From Salinarimonas soli (GTDB lineage Bacteria; Pseudomonadota; Alphaproteobacteria; Rhizobiales; Beijerinckiaceae), in NCBI RefSeq assembly GCF_008386575.1, contig NZ_VUOA01000040.1, positions 180,293 to 225,187 on the forward strand: DNA of 44,895 bases, in the 5' to 3' direction. This document shows positions 8,189-16,819 of the stretch, piece after piece (the first letter of the stretch is position 1; each line of letters opens with the position of its first letter). Below the pieces are notes generated by a model that had not been told where the DNA came from, ran no database searches, and saw only the letters and a list, made by a program, of their open reading frames with translations. Made by a program: the position numbers and the translations under genes.

Positions 8189-9277
8189 TCAGGCCTGCAC
8201 GCCTTCGACGTACCAGTCCATCTTGTTGAGCTCCTCGTCGGTCAAGGTCTTGCCGGCGGGAACGCGCTCGACGCCCTTGTTGTCCTTGATGGGACCCATG
8301 AAGGGGTGGGACTTGCCGCTGATGATGTCGGCCTTGACCTGCTCGGCGGCGGCGCGCGCCGCGTCGGTGACGCCGGGTCCGTAGGGCGCGATCTTCACCA
8401 TGCCCTCCTTCATGCCGTACCAGACGGAGTGCGTCTTCCAGGAGCCGTCCAGCGCCGCCTGGGCGCGCGAGACGTAGTAGTCGGCCCAGTCGTCCACGAT
8501 GGCGGTGAGCTGGGCCTTCGGGGCGAAGGCCTTCATGTCGTTGGCCTGGCCGAAGCCGAAGGCGCCGCGGGCCTCGGCCTGCTGCAGGGGCGCGGGGCTG
8601 TCGGTGTGCTGGGACAGGACGTCGGCGCGCTGATCGAGGAGCGCCTTGGCGGCGTCCGCCTCCTTGCCCGGGTCGTACCAGGAGTTCACCCACACCACGC
8701 GGGTGGTGAAGTTCGGGTTCACCTTGCGGGCGGCGAGCGTGAAGGCGTTGATGCCCATCACCACCTCCGGGATCGGCACCGAGCCGACATAGCCCGCGAT
8801 GCCGCTCTTCGAGACGTGGCCCGCGATGGTGCCGATGACGGCGCGGCCCTCGTAGAAGCGGGCGTTGTAGGTCGCGAGATTGGGCGCGCTCTTGTAGCCC
8901 GTCGCGTGCTCGAACTTCAGGTTCGGGAACTGGCGCGCCACGCGCTCCGTCGGGTTCATGAAGCCGAAGGAGGTGGTGAAGATCAGCCCGTTGCCCGAGG
9001 TGGCGAGCTGGCGGATCACGCGCTCGGCGTCGGGGCCCTCGGCCACGTTCTCGACGAAGGTGGTCTTCACCTTGGCCCCGAGCGTCTGCTCCAGGTGCTT
9101 GCGGCCGACGTCGTGGGTGAAGGACCAGCCGTGGTCGCCCACGGGGCCGACATAGATGAAGCCGACGCCGAGCGGCCCCTGGGCCTGCGCCAGGGCGCCG
9201 TTGACGCCGAGCGACAGCCCGGCGCCGATGCCGGCCGTCCCGGCCAGGAAGCCGCGTCGGGTGATGATGTTGGCCAT
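8189..9277 (-). CDS. BMP family ABC transporter substrate-binding protein (Tat-exported)
   Basis: Periplasmic binding protein of 362 residues from the chosen ATG. It starts with a twin-arginine signal (TRRGFLAGTAGIGAGLSLG, about residues 6-24) and an Ala-rich cleavage region ending near GALAQAQ. The mature protein begins GVGFIYVGPVGDHGWSFTHD, a hallmark of the BMP/PnrA family, whose known members bind purine nucleosides or related compounds. A longer frame extends 25 codons upstream, but the ATG at 9277 has an AAGGGA site and places the Tat motif correctly. It is encoded 31 bases after the second permease gene, completing the importer. Substrate is inferred as nucleoside-like, supported by nearby guaC. 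Confidence 0.93.
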   Translation of the reverse strand: MANIITRRGFLAGTAGIGAGLSLGVNGALAQAQGPLGVGFIYVGPVGDHGWSFTHDVGRKHLEQTLGAKVKTTFVENVAEGPDAERVIRQLATSGNGLIFTTSFGFMNPTERVARQFPNLKFEHATGYKSAPNLATYNARFYEGRAVIGTIAGHVSKSGIAGYVGSVPIPEVVMGINAFTLAARKVNPNFTTRVVWVNSWYDPGKEADAAKALLDQRADVLSQHTDSPAPLQQAEARGAFGFGQANDMKAFAPKAQLTAIVDDWADYYVSRAQAALDGSWKTHSVWYGMKEGMVKIAPYGPGVTDAARAAAEQVKADIISGKSHPFMGPIKDNKGVERVPAGKTLTDEELNKMDWYVEGVQA

Positions 9278-9308
9278 AGTCGATCGTTCCCTTCTGGTGG
9301 TTGTTGCG

Positions 9309-10238
9309 TCAGGCCGCGGGCCTGAACGGTTTGCCCAGGCATGCTGGCGCATCGAGCCGCCGGCGCCAAGGCCCGGCGGAGATGATCACGAGGACGAGGA
9401 TCGTTGCAAGATAGGGTAGCATCGAGAAGATCTGCGACGGCACCGGGAGCCAGCCCGCCCCTTGGGCATAGAGCTGGAGGATGGTGATGCCGCCGAACAG
9501 GTAGGCGCCCACCAGCGCCCGGCCCGGCCGCCAGGCGGCGAAGACCACGATGGCGAGCGCGATCCAGCCGCGGCCCGCGGTCATCTCCTGCACCCAGAGG
9601 GGCGTGTAGGCGAGGGAGAGATAGGCGCCCGCAAGCCCGCTCATCACCCCGCCGAACAGAACGGCGCCGTAGCGGATGCGGATCACGGGATAGCCGATGG
9701 CGTGGGCCGACACGTCCGATTGCCCCACCGCCCGCAGGACGAGCCCGATCCGCGTCCGGTTGAGGACGAAGGCCACGACCCCCGTCATCACGAGCGAGAG
9801 ATAGACGAGGAGATCCTGCCCGAACAGGAGGCGGCCCACGACGGGCAGGTCGGACAGGCCCGGCACCGCGAGGCGGGGCAGCGGCGGAAGCGGCTTGCCC
9901 ACGAAGCCCGCCCCGATGAGCGAGCTCACGCCGATGCCGAAGATCGTCAGCGCCAGCCCCGTCGCGACCTGGTTCGCCACGAGGGTGAGGGTGAGCACCC
10001 CGAAGACGAGGGCGAGGCCGGCGCCCGCGAGCGCGGCGGCGAGCACGCCGAGCCCCCACTGGCCCGTGGTCAGGGTCACGGCGAAGCCCACCACGGCGCC
10101 CATGAGCATCATGCCCTCGACGCCGAGATTGAGCACGCCCGCGCGCTCCGTGACGAGCTCGCCGAGCGCCGCGAGGAGCAGGGGCGTCGAGGCGGTGATC
10201 ACCGTGAGGAACACGGCGACGAGGACGTCGGGGTTCAT
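9309..10238 (-). CDS. ABC transporter permease (BMP/nucleoside type), second permease
   Basis: Inner-membrane permease of 309 residues, hydrophobic throughout with about eight to ten membrane segments. The motif GVLNLGVEGMMLMGA near the N-terminus is characteristic of permeases of the BMP/nucleoside and ribose-type importers (BPD_transp_2 family). It overlaps the first permease gene by four bases (ATGA), which implies translational coupling. I chose the ATG at 10236-10238 because the open frame upstream of it is a shadow of the first permease gene. The C-terminal end is Arg/Pro-rich and presumably cytoplasmic. It works with the first permease, the two-domain ATPase and the binding protein. 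Confidence 0.93.
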   Translation of the reverse strand: MNPDVLVAVFLTVITASTPLLLAALGELVTERAGVLNLGVEGMMLMGAVVGFAVTLTTGQWGLGVLAAALAGAGLALVFGVLTLTLVANQVATGLALTIFGIGVSSLIGAGFVGKPLPPLPRLAVPGLSDLPVVGRLLFGQDLLVYLSLVMTGVVAFVLNRTRIGLVLRAVGQSDVSAHAIGYPVIRIRYGAVLFGGVMSGLAGAYLSLAYTPLWVQEMTAGRGWIALAIVVFAAWRPGRALVGAYLFGGITILQLYAQGAGWLPVPSQIFSMLPYLATILVLVIISAGPWRRRLDAPACLGKPFRPAA

Positions 10239-11311
10239 GGGGCGGCCCTTGCCGGCCTGGCGAGCCGGATCCGGTAACGGACGAGGAAATCGGAGGCGAG
10301 CAGCACGAAGAGGAGGAGCCCCTGGAACACCCCCGTGGCGGCCCGGGGCAGGTTCACCGCGACCTGAGCGTTCTCGCCGCCGATATAGGACAGGGCCATG
10401 AGGAGGGCGGCGAGCAGGATCCCCACCGGATGGAGGCGGCCGAGGAAGGCCACGATGATCGCCGTGAAGCCGTAGCCGGGGCTGATGCTCGGCACGAGCT
10501 GGCCGATCGGCCCCGCCACCTCGAAGACGCCCGCGAGCCCCGCGAGCCCGCCGCCCGCGAGAAGCGTGAGCCACACGATCCGGGGGGCGCTGAAGCCCGC
10601 ATAGCGCGCCGCCGCCGGCGCCTCGCCCACCACCCGGATCTGGAAGCCGACGATGGTGCGGGCCAGCACGAGCCAGGCGCCGAGCACGACCGCGAGCCCC
10701 ACCAACGCCCCCGCGTTGAGCCGCGTGCCGTTGACGAGCATCGGCAGGTTGGCGGAGGGGGCGAACATCGCGGACTGGGGGAAGCCGTAGCCCGTCGGGT
10801 CCTTCAAGGGGCCATGGACGAGGAGGGCGAGCAGGAGGCCCGCCACGTAGGTGAGCATGAGGGAGGTGAGGATCTCGCTCACGTCGAAGCGCACCTTGAG
10901 GAAGGCGGGGATCGCGGCCCAAGCCATCCCGCCCGCGACCCCGGCGAGCGCCATCAGCGGCAGGACCCAGGGCGCGTCGACATCGATGAGCTCCAGCGCC
11001 GTCATGCCGCCCGCAATGGCGCCGAGGGTGAGCTGGCCCTCCGCGCCGATGTTCCAGACATTGGCCCGGAAGCCCGCCGCGAGCCCGACGCCGATCATCG
11101 CGAGCGGCGTGGCCTTGAGGACGAGCTCGGCGAGGCCGTTCACCGTGGTGAGGGGCGAGACGAAGAAGTGGTAGAGCGTCGCGCCCGGCGCGTAGCCGAG
11201 AGCCGCGAAGAGGAGCGCCCCGAGCACCACCGTGACCGCCACGGCGAGGACGGGGGTGAGGTAGAACAGGGAGGCCGGCGGCGCCCGCCTGGGCTCGATC
11301 CTAAACGCCAT
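10235..11311 (-). CDS. ABC transporter permease (BMP/nucleoside type), first permease
   Basis: Inner-membrane permease of 358 residues in the BPD_transp_2 family. It begins with a short Arg-rich N-terminus, then a membrane segment around LTPVLAVAVTVVLGALLFAA. The motif RANVWNIGAEGQLTLGAIAG (about residues 83-102) is the signature loop of nucleoside-type importer permeases, equivalent to GVLNLGVEGMM in the partner. The two permeases differ in length and sequence, as expected for a heterodimeric channel. The start overlaps the end of the ATPase gene by 11 bases and the end overlaps the next permease by four, so the genes are tightly coupled in one operon. Confidence 0.93.
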   Translation of the reverse strand: MAFRIEPRRAPPASLFYLTPVLAVAVTVVLGALLFAALGYAPGATLYHFFVSPLTTVNGLAELVLKATPLAMIGVGLAAGFRANVWNIGAEGQLTLGAIAGGMTALELIDVDAPWVLPLMALAGVAGGMAWAAIPAFLKVRFDVSEILTSLMLTYVAGLLLALLVHGPLKDPTGYGFPQSAMFAPSANLPMLVNGTRLNAGALVGLAVVLGAWLVLARTIVGFQIRVVGEAPAAARYAGFSAPRIVWLTLLAGGGLAGLAGVFEVAGPIGQLVPSISPGYGFTAIIVAFLGRLHPVGILLAALLMALSYIGGENAQVAVNLPRAATGVFQGLLLFVLLASDFLVRYRIRLARPARAAP

Positions 11312-12860
11312 GCGCCGCCTCCGCGGGCGCGGGATCGACCCCGTGCACGCCGCCCATGAGCAGGCCGATCTCCTCGACGCTCATGGCGTCGGTGGGCCGG
11401 GGCGGCGAGAGCACGCCGCCATTGATGACGGCGAGGCGGTCGCTCAGCATGAGGAGCTCGTCGAGGTCCTGCGAGATCACGAGGATCGCGGCGCCCTCGC
11501 CCGCCAGCCGGATCAGGGCCGCGTGGATCGCGGCGGCCGCGCCCGCGTCCACGCCCCAGGTGGGCTGCGACACCACGAGGACGCCCGGACCCTGGAGGAT
11601 CTCCCGGCCGACCACGAATTTCTGCAGGTTGCCTCCCGACAGGCTTGAGGCCGCGGCGTCCACGCCGGGCGTGCGCACGTCGAAGGCGCTCACGATCTCG
11701 GCCGCGAAGGCGCGCGCCTTGCGCAGGCGGATGAGCCCGCCGCCGACCAGGCCGCGCCGGTGATGCGCGCTCAGGATCCCGTTCTCCACGAGGGTGAAGC
11801 CCGGCACGGCGCCGTGGCCGTTGCGCTCCTCGGGCACGCAGCACAGGCCCGCCGCGCGGCGCTCGTCGGGGCCGAGCCGGCCGGCGGGGCGCCCGTCGAT
11901 GCGGATGGCCTCGGGTCGTGCCGCGGGCCGCTCGCCCGCGAGCGCCTGCTCGAGCTCGCCCTGGCCGTTGCCGGCGACGCCCGCGATGCCGACGATCTCA
12001 CCCGCCCGCACCTCGAAGCCGATCCCCTTCAGCGCGACCCCGTGCGGATCGCTGGCCGGCAGGTCGAGGCCTTCGACGACGAGGCGGGGCGCGCCGACGA
12101 CGGCACCTGAGCGGCGCGCCACCGTGCGCAGCTCCGCACCGATCATCATCTGCGCCATGCTCCCCGCGGTCTCGCGCCGGGGGTCGCAGGCCGCGACCAC
12201 CTTGCCCCCGCGCAGGATCGTGGCGCGCTCGCACAGCGCCGTGATCTCCTGGAGCTTGTGGCTGATGTAGAGGATCGAGCAGCCCTCGCCCGCGAGCCGC
12301 CGCAGCGTGGCGAACAGGCGCTCCACCTCCTGCGGGGTGAGCACCGAGGTGGGCTCGTCCATGATGAGGAGGCGCGGCTTCTGGAGGAGCGCGCGCACGA
12401 TCTCGATGCGCTGGCGCTCCCCCACCGACAGGGTGTGGACGTCGCGGGCCGGGTCGAGGGGCAGGCCGTAATCCGCCGCCACATCCCGGATCTCGGCCGC
12501 GAGCCGGTTGCGCGGCGGCGGGTCGTCGAGGCCGAGCGCCACGTTCTCGACCACGCTCATCGCCTCGAAGAGCGAGAAGTGCTGGAACACCATGCCGATC
12601 CCGAGCCGGCGCGCCGCGCGCGGGTCGGGGATGGTGACGGGGCGGCCCTGCCACAGGATCTCGCCCTCGTCGGGCTGGAGCACCCCGTCGATGATCTTCA
12701 CGAGCGTGGACTTGCCCGCGCCGTTCTCCCCGATGAGCCCATGGATCTCGCCCTGGCGCACGTCGAGGCTCACGGCGTCGTTGGCGACGACGCCGGGAAA
12801 GCGCTTGACGATGCCGCGCAGGGACAGACGGGGTGCGGGGGCGGACTCGCCCAGGTCCAT
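11301..12860 (-). CDS. ABC transporter ATP-binding protein, two tandem ATPase domains
   Basis: Energises import by the downstream permeases. 519 residues in two nucleotide-binding domains, the layout of RbsA/NupO-type ATPases. The N-terminal domain has a full Walker A (GENGAGKST), signature LSVGERQRIEIVRAL and Walker B LLIMDEPTSVL. The C-terminal domain has a degenerate Walker A (GVAGNGQGEL) but keeps SLSGGNLQKFVVGRE, as usual for the family. The ATG at 12860 is preceded by GAGGAG at good spacing; a start nine codons further upstream is in frame but less supported. It is first in the series and divergent from the MOSC gene, so the promoter lies in 12861-13069. Confidence 0.94.
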   Translation of the reverse strand: MDLGESAPAPRLSLRGIVKRFPGVVANDAVSLDVRQGEIHGLIGENGAGKSTLVKIIDGVLQPDEGEILWQGRPVTIPDPRAARRLGIGMVFQHFSLFEAMSVVENVALGLDDPPPRNRLAAEIRDVAADYGLPLDPARDVHTLSVGERQRIEIVRALLQKPRLLIMDEPTSVLTPQEVERLFATLRRLAGEGCSILYISHKLQEITALCERATILRGGKVVAACDPRRETAGSMAQMMIGAELRTVARRSGAVVGAPRLVVEGLDLPASDPHGVALKGIGFEVRAGEIVGIAGVAGNGQGELEQALAGERPAARPEAIRIDGRPAGRLGPDERRAAGLCCVPEERNGHGAVPGFTLVENGILSAHHRRGLVGGGLIRLRKARAFAAEIVSAFDVRTPGVDAAASSLSGGNLQKFVVGREILQGPGVLVVSQPTWGVDAGAAAAIHAALIRLAGEGAAILVISQDLDELLMLSDRLAVINGGVLSPPRPTDAMSVEEIGLLMGGVHGVDPAPAEAAHGV

Positions 12861-13069
12861 GCCGCTCCTCGGACGGTGGGAACACAACGAGGCGCCACTC
12901 TGCCCCTAAACCGGCCCGCTTGTCATGGTCCGCGTGGACGCGGGGCTGTGGATGGGCGTTTTCGGGCGCGTTCCGCGGCGATGCGCACGCCCTCCTCCCT
13001 TGGGTGAGGGGAGGCGACGAGCTGGAACGCGGCTTGCCGGGTCCCGTGGGCAGGATTACACCCGGGCGC

Positions 13070-13861
13070 ATGACAATGCGCATCGCCTCCCTCCATCGCT
13101 ATCCCGTCAAGGGCCTCTCGCCCGAGCGCCTGGGCGCCGCCGATCTCGTGGCGGGGGCCTACTTCCCGGGCGACCGGCTGTTCGCGATCGAGAACGGCCC
13201 GTCGGGCTTCGATCCCGAGGCGCCGGCCTTCCAGCCGAAGTTCAAGTTCCTGATGCTCATGAAGAACGGGTCGCTCGCCCGGCTGAGCACCCGCTACCTC
13301 GACGAGACCACGACCCTCGTCGTCGAGGAGGGCGGGCGCGAGGCGGCGCGAGGCGATCTCTCGACGCCCGAGGGGCGCGCCGCGATCGAGGCGTTCTTCC
13401 GGGGCTACGCGGCCCGGGAGCTTCGCGGGGAGCCGCGCGTGCTCGCGGCGCCGGAGGGCTTCCGCTTCACCGATTCCACCAAGGGCCACCTGTCCATCAT
13501 CAATCTTGCGAGCGTGGCGGCTTTGGAGGACATGTTCGGCGCGCCGGTGGACCCGCTGCGGTTTCGCGGCAACGTGCATGTGGAAGGCCTGGAGCCTTGG
13601 GCCGAGCTCGATCTCGTGGGACGCACGATCGAGGGGCCGGGCGGCGTGCGGCTCGAGGTGGTCAAGCGCATCCAGCGCTGCGCCGCGACCGATGTGGATC
13701 CCGCCACGGGCCTGCGCGATCTTGCGATCCCGCCTACCCTCATGCGCCGCTTCGGCCACATGGATTGCGGCATCTATTGCAAGGTGCTCCAGGGCGGGCG
13801 CATCGCCGAGGGCGCGCATCTCGCGGTGGAGCCGGCGGCGCAGCCCGCCCTGCCGTTCTGA
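13070..13861 (+). CDS. MOSC domain-containing protein
   Basis: Cytoplasmic protein of 263 residues with an N-terminal MOSC beta-barrel domain (RYPVKGLSPE near the start) and a C-terminal MOSC domain containing RFRGNVHVEGLEPWAE and IQRCAATDVDPATG. The conserved Cys of the MOSC sulfur/molybdenum-cofactor-binding fold is probably the one in RCAATD. Proteins of this type include mARC-like N-hydroxylamine reductases and uncharacterised sulfur-carrier proteins, and the reaction cannot be decided from the sequence. Two ATGs lie six bases apart (13070 and 13076); either gives nearly the same protein. The open frame upstream has no recognisable similarity. It is divergent from the ABC transporter operon. 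Confidence 0.9.
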   Translation: MTMRIASLHRYPVKGLSPERLGAADLVAGAYFPGDRLFAIENGPSGFDPEAPAFQPKFKFLMLMKNGSLARLSTRYLDETTTLVVEEGGREAARGDLSTPEGRAAIEAFFRGYAARELRGEPRVLAAPEGFRFTDSTKGHLSIINLASVAALEDMFGAPVDPLRFRGNVHVEGLEPWAELDLVGRTIEGPGGVRLEVVKRIQRCAATDVDPATGLRDLAIPPTLMRRFGHMDCGIYCKVLQGGRIAEGAHLAVEPAAQPALPF

Positions 13862-13971
13862 TCGCCCAACGGGGCGCTCGGCCCGTACCCGCAAGATGGT
13901 AGAATTTTCAACGGCTCAGGTCGAACCCTGAACGGCCTGCGGCATTTTAACCTGGGTGAATCTCGGGGGAG

Positions 13972-14169
13972 ATGAGCCCGTTGACCGATGCCGTTTCAAT
14001 CTACGTTGCCGCGTTGCAGCGCGCCGTCGAGCAGCTCACCCAGGGTCGGGAGCCGGCCGAGATCGAAGCCGCGGCCGATCTCCTGAAGGAGCTCGATCCC
14101 AGCCACCCGGCGATCCCCGCCCTCTACGAGCGGGTGCGGGAACGGCGCGAGCGCACCTACCTCCATTAG
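13972..14169 (+). CDS. Small helical protein of unknown function (65 aa)
   Basis: A 65-residue soluble protein, predicted almost wholly helical, with alternating charged and hydrophobic residues and no signal peptide. I do not recognise the family. The composition and codon use match neighbouring genes, and a G-rich GGGGGAG site sits directly before the ATG. It lies 13 bases upstream of another small gene on the same strand, so the two are probably co-transcribed and may work together. A 110-base gap separates it from the MOSC gene. Confidence 0.7.
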   Translation: MSPLTDAVSIYVAALQRAVEQLTQGREPAEIEAAADLLKELDPSHPAIPALYERVRERRERTYLH

Positions 14170-14182
14170 AGCGGATCCAGCC

Positions 14183-14398
14183 ATGCCCCATCGTTTCCAG
14201 GTTGGCCAGACGGTCATCCCGACCGTCTATATCCGTGAGTTCGACGCGGTGTACGAGGTGGTGCGCCTCATGCCCGAGGACGTGACGGGGGAGCCCCAGT
14301 ACCGGCTCAAGAACGTCCGCACGGGGATCGAGCTCGTCTCCCGCGAGGCCGAGATGAGGGCTTGCGCCCCCGAAGCCGCGCCGCTCGGCCGCCACTGA
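14183..14398 (+). CDS. Small conserved-type protein of unknown function (71 aa)
   Basis: A 71-residue soluble protein. It begins with a beta-rich segment (RFQVGQTVIP) and contains YEVVRLMPED, PQYRLKNVRTG and ELVSREAEM. This pattern resembles short alphaproteobacterial proteins with an SH3-like barrel, but I cannot assign a named family. It follows the 65-residue protein by 13 bases and is followed by a strong bidirectional terminator, so the pair forms a short unit. No catalytic residues are evident. Confidence 0.75.
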   Translation: MPHRFQVGQTVIPTVYIREFDAVYEVVRLMPEDVTGEPQYRLKNVRTGIELVSREAEMRACAPEAAPLGRH

Positions 14399-14433
14399 GG
14401 CCCGGGCTCTCGGCCCGTCCCCCGGCATCCGCT

Positions 14434-14468
14434 CAAGAAAAAAGGAGGGCTCTCGCCCTCCTTTCTCA
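14434..14468. terminator. Bidirectional intrinsic terminator
   Basis: A perfect 10-bp stem AAAGGAGGGC (14441-14450) pairs with GCCCTCCTTT (14455-14464) around a TCTC loop. An A-run lies to the left (AAGAAAAAA) and T-rich bases to the right, so it can act on both strands. It lies between the converging small-protein gene and the DUF4167 gene, which is where a shared terminator is expected. Confidence 0.9.
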
Positions 14469-14489
14469 TGCCATCGCGGTCCGGACCGT

Positions 14490-15584
14490 TCACTCGGCGA
14501 GCGTCGGATCCCGGGTCTCGGCCCCGGCGTCCGGGGCGTCGCCCGTCCGGGGGCGGGCCCGCTTGCGGCGGGGACGCGCGACGATCTCGGCGTTCTCGGC
14601 ATCGGCGGGCGCCGCCTCCGGTGCCTCGGCGGCCGGAGCCGGACGCGGAACCGGGTTCGTCAGGAAGGCGGGCAGGCCCGCACCGGCCTCGTCGGCGGGC
14701 TCGGGGCGACGCTCGCGACGCGGCTCGCGCTCGCGGCGGGGCTCACGCTCCTCGCGGCGCGGGGCCGGAGCCTCGCCTTCCGCGGCGATCTCGACCCGCT
14801 CGGGCCGGGGCTCGCGCGGCTGACCGTCACGGGGCTGGCCGTCCCGGGGCGCGTAGTCCCGGTCGCCGCCCCGGAACCGCTCGCGGCGGTCCGGGCGCTC
14901 GCCCCGCTCGGGGCGGTCCTGACGATCCTGGCGCTCCGGCCGGTCCCCACGCTCGGGACGATCCTGACGCTCGGGACGATCTCCCCGGTCCCCGCGCTCG
15001 GGACGGTCGGATCGATCCTGGCGGTCGGGCCGGTCCCCGCGCTCGGGACGGTCGGCGCGCGGGCCGCGGTCGAAGCGTTCGTTGCGGTCCGGACGGTCGC
15101 CGCGCGGGGCGCGGTCGAAGCGCTCGCGCCGGCCGTCCTCGCCATTGCCGTTGCCGCGGGGCTCGTAGTTCCCCATGAAGGGCTGCGGCTGGGAGCCGAA
15201 ATCCATGTCGTCGGCGGGGGCGCCGATGGGGCCGGTCCGCTCGGGCGTGCCGTAGCCGACGGGGAAGCCGTTGTCCTCCTCGCCGTCGTCCTCGTCGTCG
15301 AAGGGCCGCTGGAACGTGGTGCCGTATTGCTGGCGCAGCTGTTCCTGGGCGGTGAGGATGATGCGGATATAGTGCTCGGCGTGCTGGAGATAGGCCTCCG
15401 CCGCCACCGGATCACCGCTCGACTGCGCGTCCCGGGCGAGCTGCGAATACTTCTCGACGATGTGCTGCGCCGTGCCACGCACCTTCACGTCGGGGCCATT
15501 CGACTCGTAGGCCCGGGTGAGCGGATTGGGACCCTTGCTGCCGCGATTGCGGCCGCGCATACGCCTGTTCTGTCCTGGTCTCAC
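14490..15584 (-). CDS. DUF4167 domain protein with Arg/Asp-rich repeat tract
   Basis: 364 residues from a GTG start. The N-terminal ~85 residues match DUF4167: RPGQNRRMRGRNRG, GPNPLTRAYESNGPDVKVRG, AEAYLQHAEHYIRII. The middle is a low-complexity tract of RPERGDR, RPERQDR and RPDRQDR units (roughly residues 150-270). The C-terminus returns to Arg/Glu repeats, then an Ala/Pro-rich segment and a basic end. An RNA- or nucleic-acid-binding role is suspected for such Arg-rich proteins, but this is not shown. The GTG at 15582-15584 is chosen because conserved sequence starts there; the frame upstream looks non-homologous. It follows prmC on the same strand, as in many Hyphomicrobiales, with a 359-base gap. 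Confidence 0.9.
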   Translation of the reverse strand: MRPGQNRRMRGRNRGSKGPNPLTRAYESNGPDVKVRGTAQHIVEKYSQLARDAQSSGDPVAAEAYLQHAEHYIRIILTAQEQLRQQYGTTFQRPFDDEDDGEEDNGFPVGYGTPERTGPIGAPADDMDFGSQPQPFMGNYEPRGNGNGEDGRRERFDRAPRGDRPDRNERFDRGPRADRPERGDRPDRQDRSDRPERGDRGDRPERQDRPERGDRPERQDRQDRPERGERPDRRERFRGGDRDYAPRDGQPRDGQPREPRPERVEIAAEGEAPAPRREEREPRREREPRRERRPEPADEAGAGLPAFLTNPVPRPAPAAEAPEAAPADAENAEIVARPRRKRARPRTGDAPDAGAETRDPTLAE

Positions 15585-15943
15585 GTTAACTCGACCCTCG
15601 CTGGATGTCTGTTCATGTGCGAGCGGGCTTCGTCGGACGGGGGTTCGTACCCCACCGTCCGCGTGGATCTCCGTCGTCCTGTCGTCGGGCATGCGCGGAT
15701 GGGCGCAGGCCTTGAGGTTCAGTGCCGGGTTCCGTTCCGCCGCCGGAAAGCTATGCCCCGATCCGAGCGGCTGAGATCGCATGGTCCTTTGGGCGGGCTT
15801 GAGAAATGCCGTCGCGCCGGACTTTTGACGATATCCAGGGCAAACCTATCCGCTTCCCGGCCGCACGCCAAGCGCTTTTTCGGGGCGCCCCGCTCAAATG
15901 GGATGGGTGTGGCCCGTTTGCCAGGGTGGTTCGCGGTTTTCGG
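15585..15943. other. Gene-free interval between prmC and the DUF4167 gene
   Basis: About 360 bases without a convincing gene. The prmC-proximal part is somewhat richer in A/T (for example TTTTGACGATATCC at 15822-15835). It probably holds the promoter and 5' leader of the minus-strand DUF4167 gene. A reading frame continuous with DUF4167 covers part of it, but its translation has no family resemblance. I see no clear hairpin. Confidence 0.5.
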
Positions 15944-16819
15944 CTAACGAAACGTCAAGGCGCGGGGGATCCCGCCGAGATCGGCCCGGGTCTCGTCGAG
16001 GCGCAGGCCGCGGGCGAAGGCCAGGGCTCCCACGTCGTCCGCCTGCCCGATCCCGATCTCCAGCACCAGGGCGCCGCCGGGAGCGAGCAGGCGCGGCGCG
16101 TCGGCGAGGATCGCCCGATAGGCGTCGAGCCCGTCGGCGCCGCCGTCGAGCGCCGCCCGCGGATCGTGCTCGCGCACCTCGCGCGCCAGCCCCGCGAGAT
16201 CGGGGGCCGGGATGTAGGGCGGGTTGGAGATCACGAGGTCGAAGCGGCCCGAGAGCGCCCCCGCCCAGTCGCCGACGATCAGGGCCGCGCGATCGCCGAC
16301 GCCGTTTCGCACCGCGTTGCGGCGCGCCGTCATGGCGGCCCCGGGCGAGCGGTCGAGGCCGATGCCGAAGGCCTCGGGCCGCTCGTGCAGGACGGCGACG
16401 AGAAGGCAGCCCGTGCCCGTCCCGAGATCGAGCACCCGCGCGGGGGCGTCGCGCCGGGGCAGGGCCCTGAGCGCCGCCTCGACCGCCGTCTCGCTGTCGG
16501 GGCGGGGCACCAGGGTGTCGGGGGAGAGCCAGAAGGTCAGGCCCCAGAACTCCCGCTCGCCCAGGATGCGCCAGACGGGCTCGCCGGCGAGCCTGCGCCG
16601 GGCATGGGCGAGGATGCGCTCGGCGCCCGCCTCGCCCACGGGCCGCTCGGGCCGGATCGCGAGCTCGGTGGCGTCGATCGCCGATGCGTCGAGGAGCAGG
16701 ATGCGGGCGTCGAGGGCGGGCTCGGCGATCCCCGCCGCCGCGAAGGCCGACCGCACCCGGCTCAAGGCTTCGGCCCGGGCGAGCTCCGCCGTGACGTCGG
16801 GCGGCGCGGCGCCCGTCAC
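15944..16819 (-). CDS. prmC: Peptide chain release factor N5-glutamine methyltransferase
   Basis: Methylates the Gln of the GGQ motif in release factors using S-adenosylmethionine. 291 residues: an N-terminal helical substrate-recognition domain (about 1-95) and a Rossmann-like methyltransferase domain with [12 protein letters not shown] (SAM site) and the catalytic NPPY in [11 protein letters not shown]. Length is normal for the family. The start overlaps the end of prfA by four bases (ATGA), so it is translationally coupled to its own substrate gene, the usual bacterial arrangement. It is probably co-transcribed with prfA and ptsP upstream. Confidence 0.96.
   Translation of the reverse strand: MTGAAPPDVTAELARAEALSRVRSAFAAAGIAEPALDARILLLDASAIDATELAIRPERPVGEAGAERILAHARRRLAGEPVWRILGEREFWGLTFWLSPDTLVPRPDSETAVEAALRALPRRDAPARVLDLGTGTGCLLVAVLHERPEAFGIGLDRSPGAAMTARRNAVRNGVGDRAALIVGDWAGALSGRFDLVISNPPYIPAPDLAGLAREVREHDPRAALDGGADGLDAYRAILADAPRLLAPGGALVLEIGIGQADDVGALAFARGLRLDETRADLGGIPRALTFR

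Noticed and set aside
12985-13015. CCTCCTCCCTTGGGTGAGGGGAGG palindrome-like stretch before the MOSC gene
   Set aside because: Pairing is imperfect, and it lies where promoters are expected. I could not support it as a repeat copy or operator.
14860-15130. Regular repeats that might suggest a CRISPR array
   Set aside because: They are in-frame codon repeats encoding RPERGDR-type units of the DUF4167 protein. There are no unique spacers of constant length.
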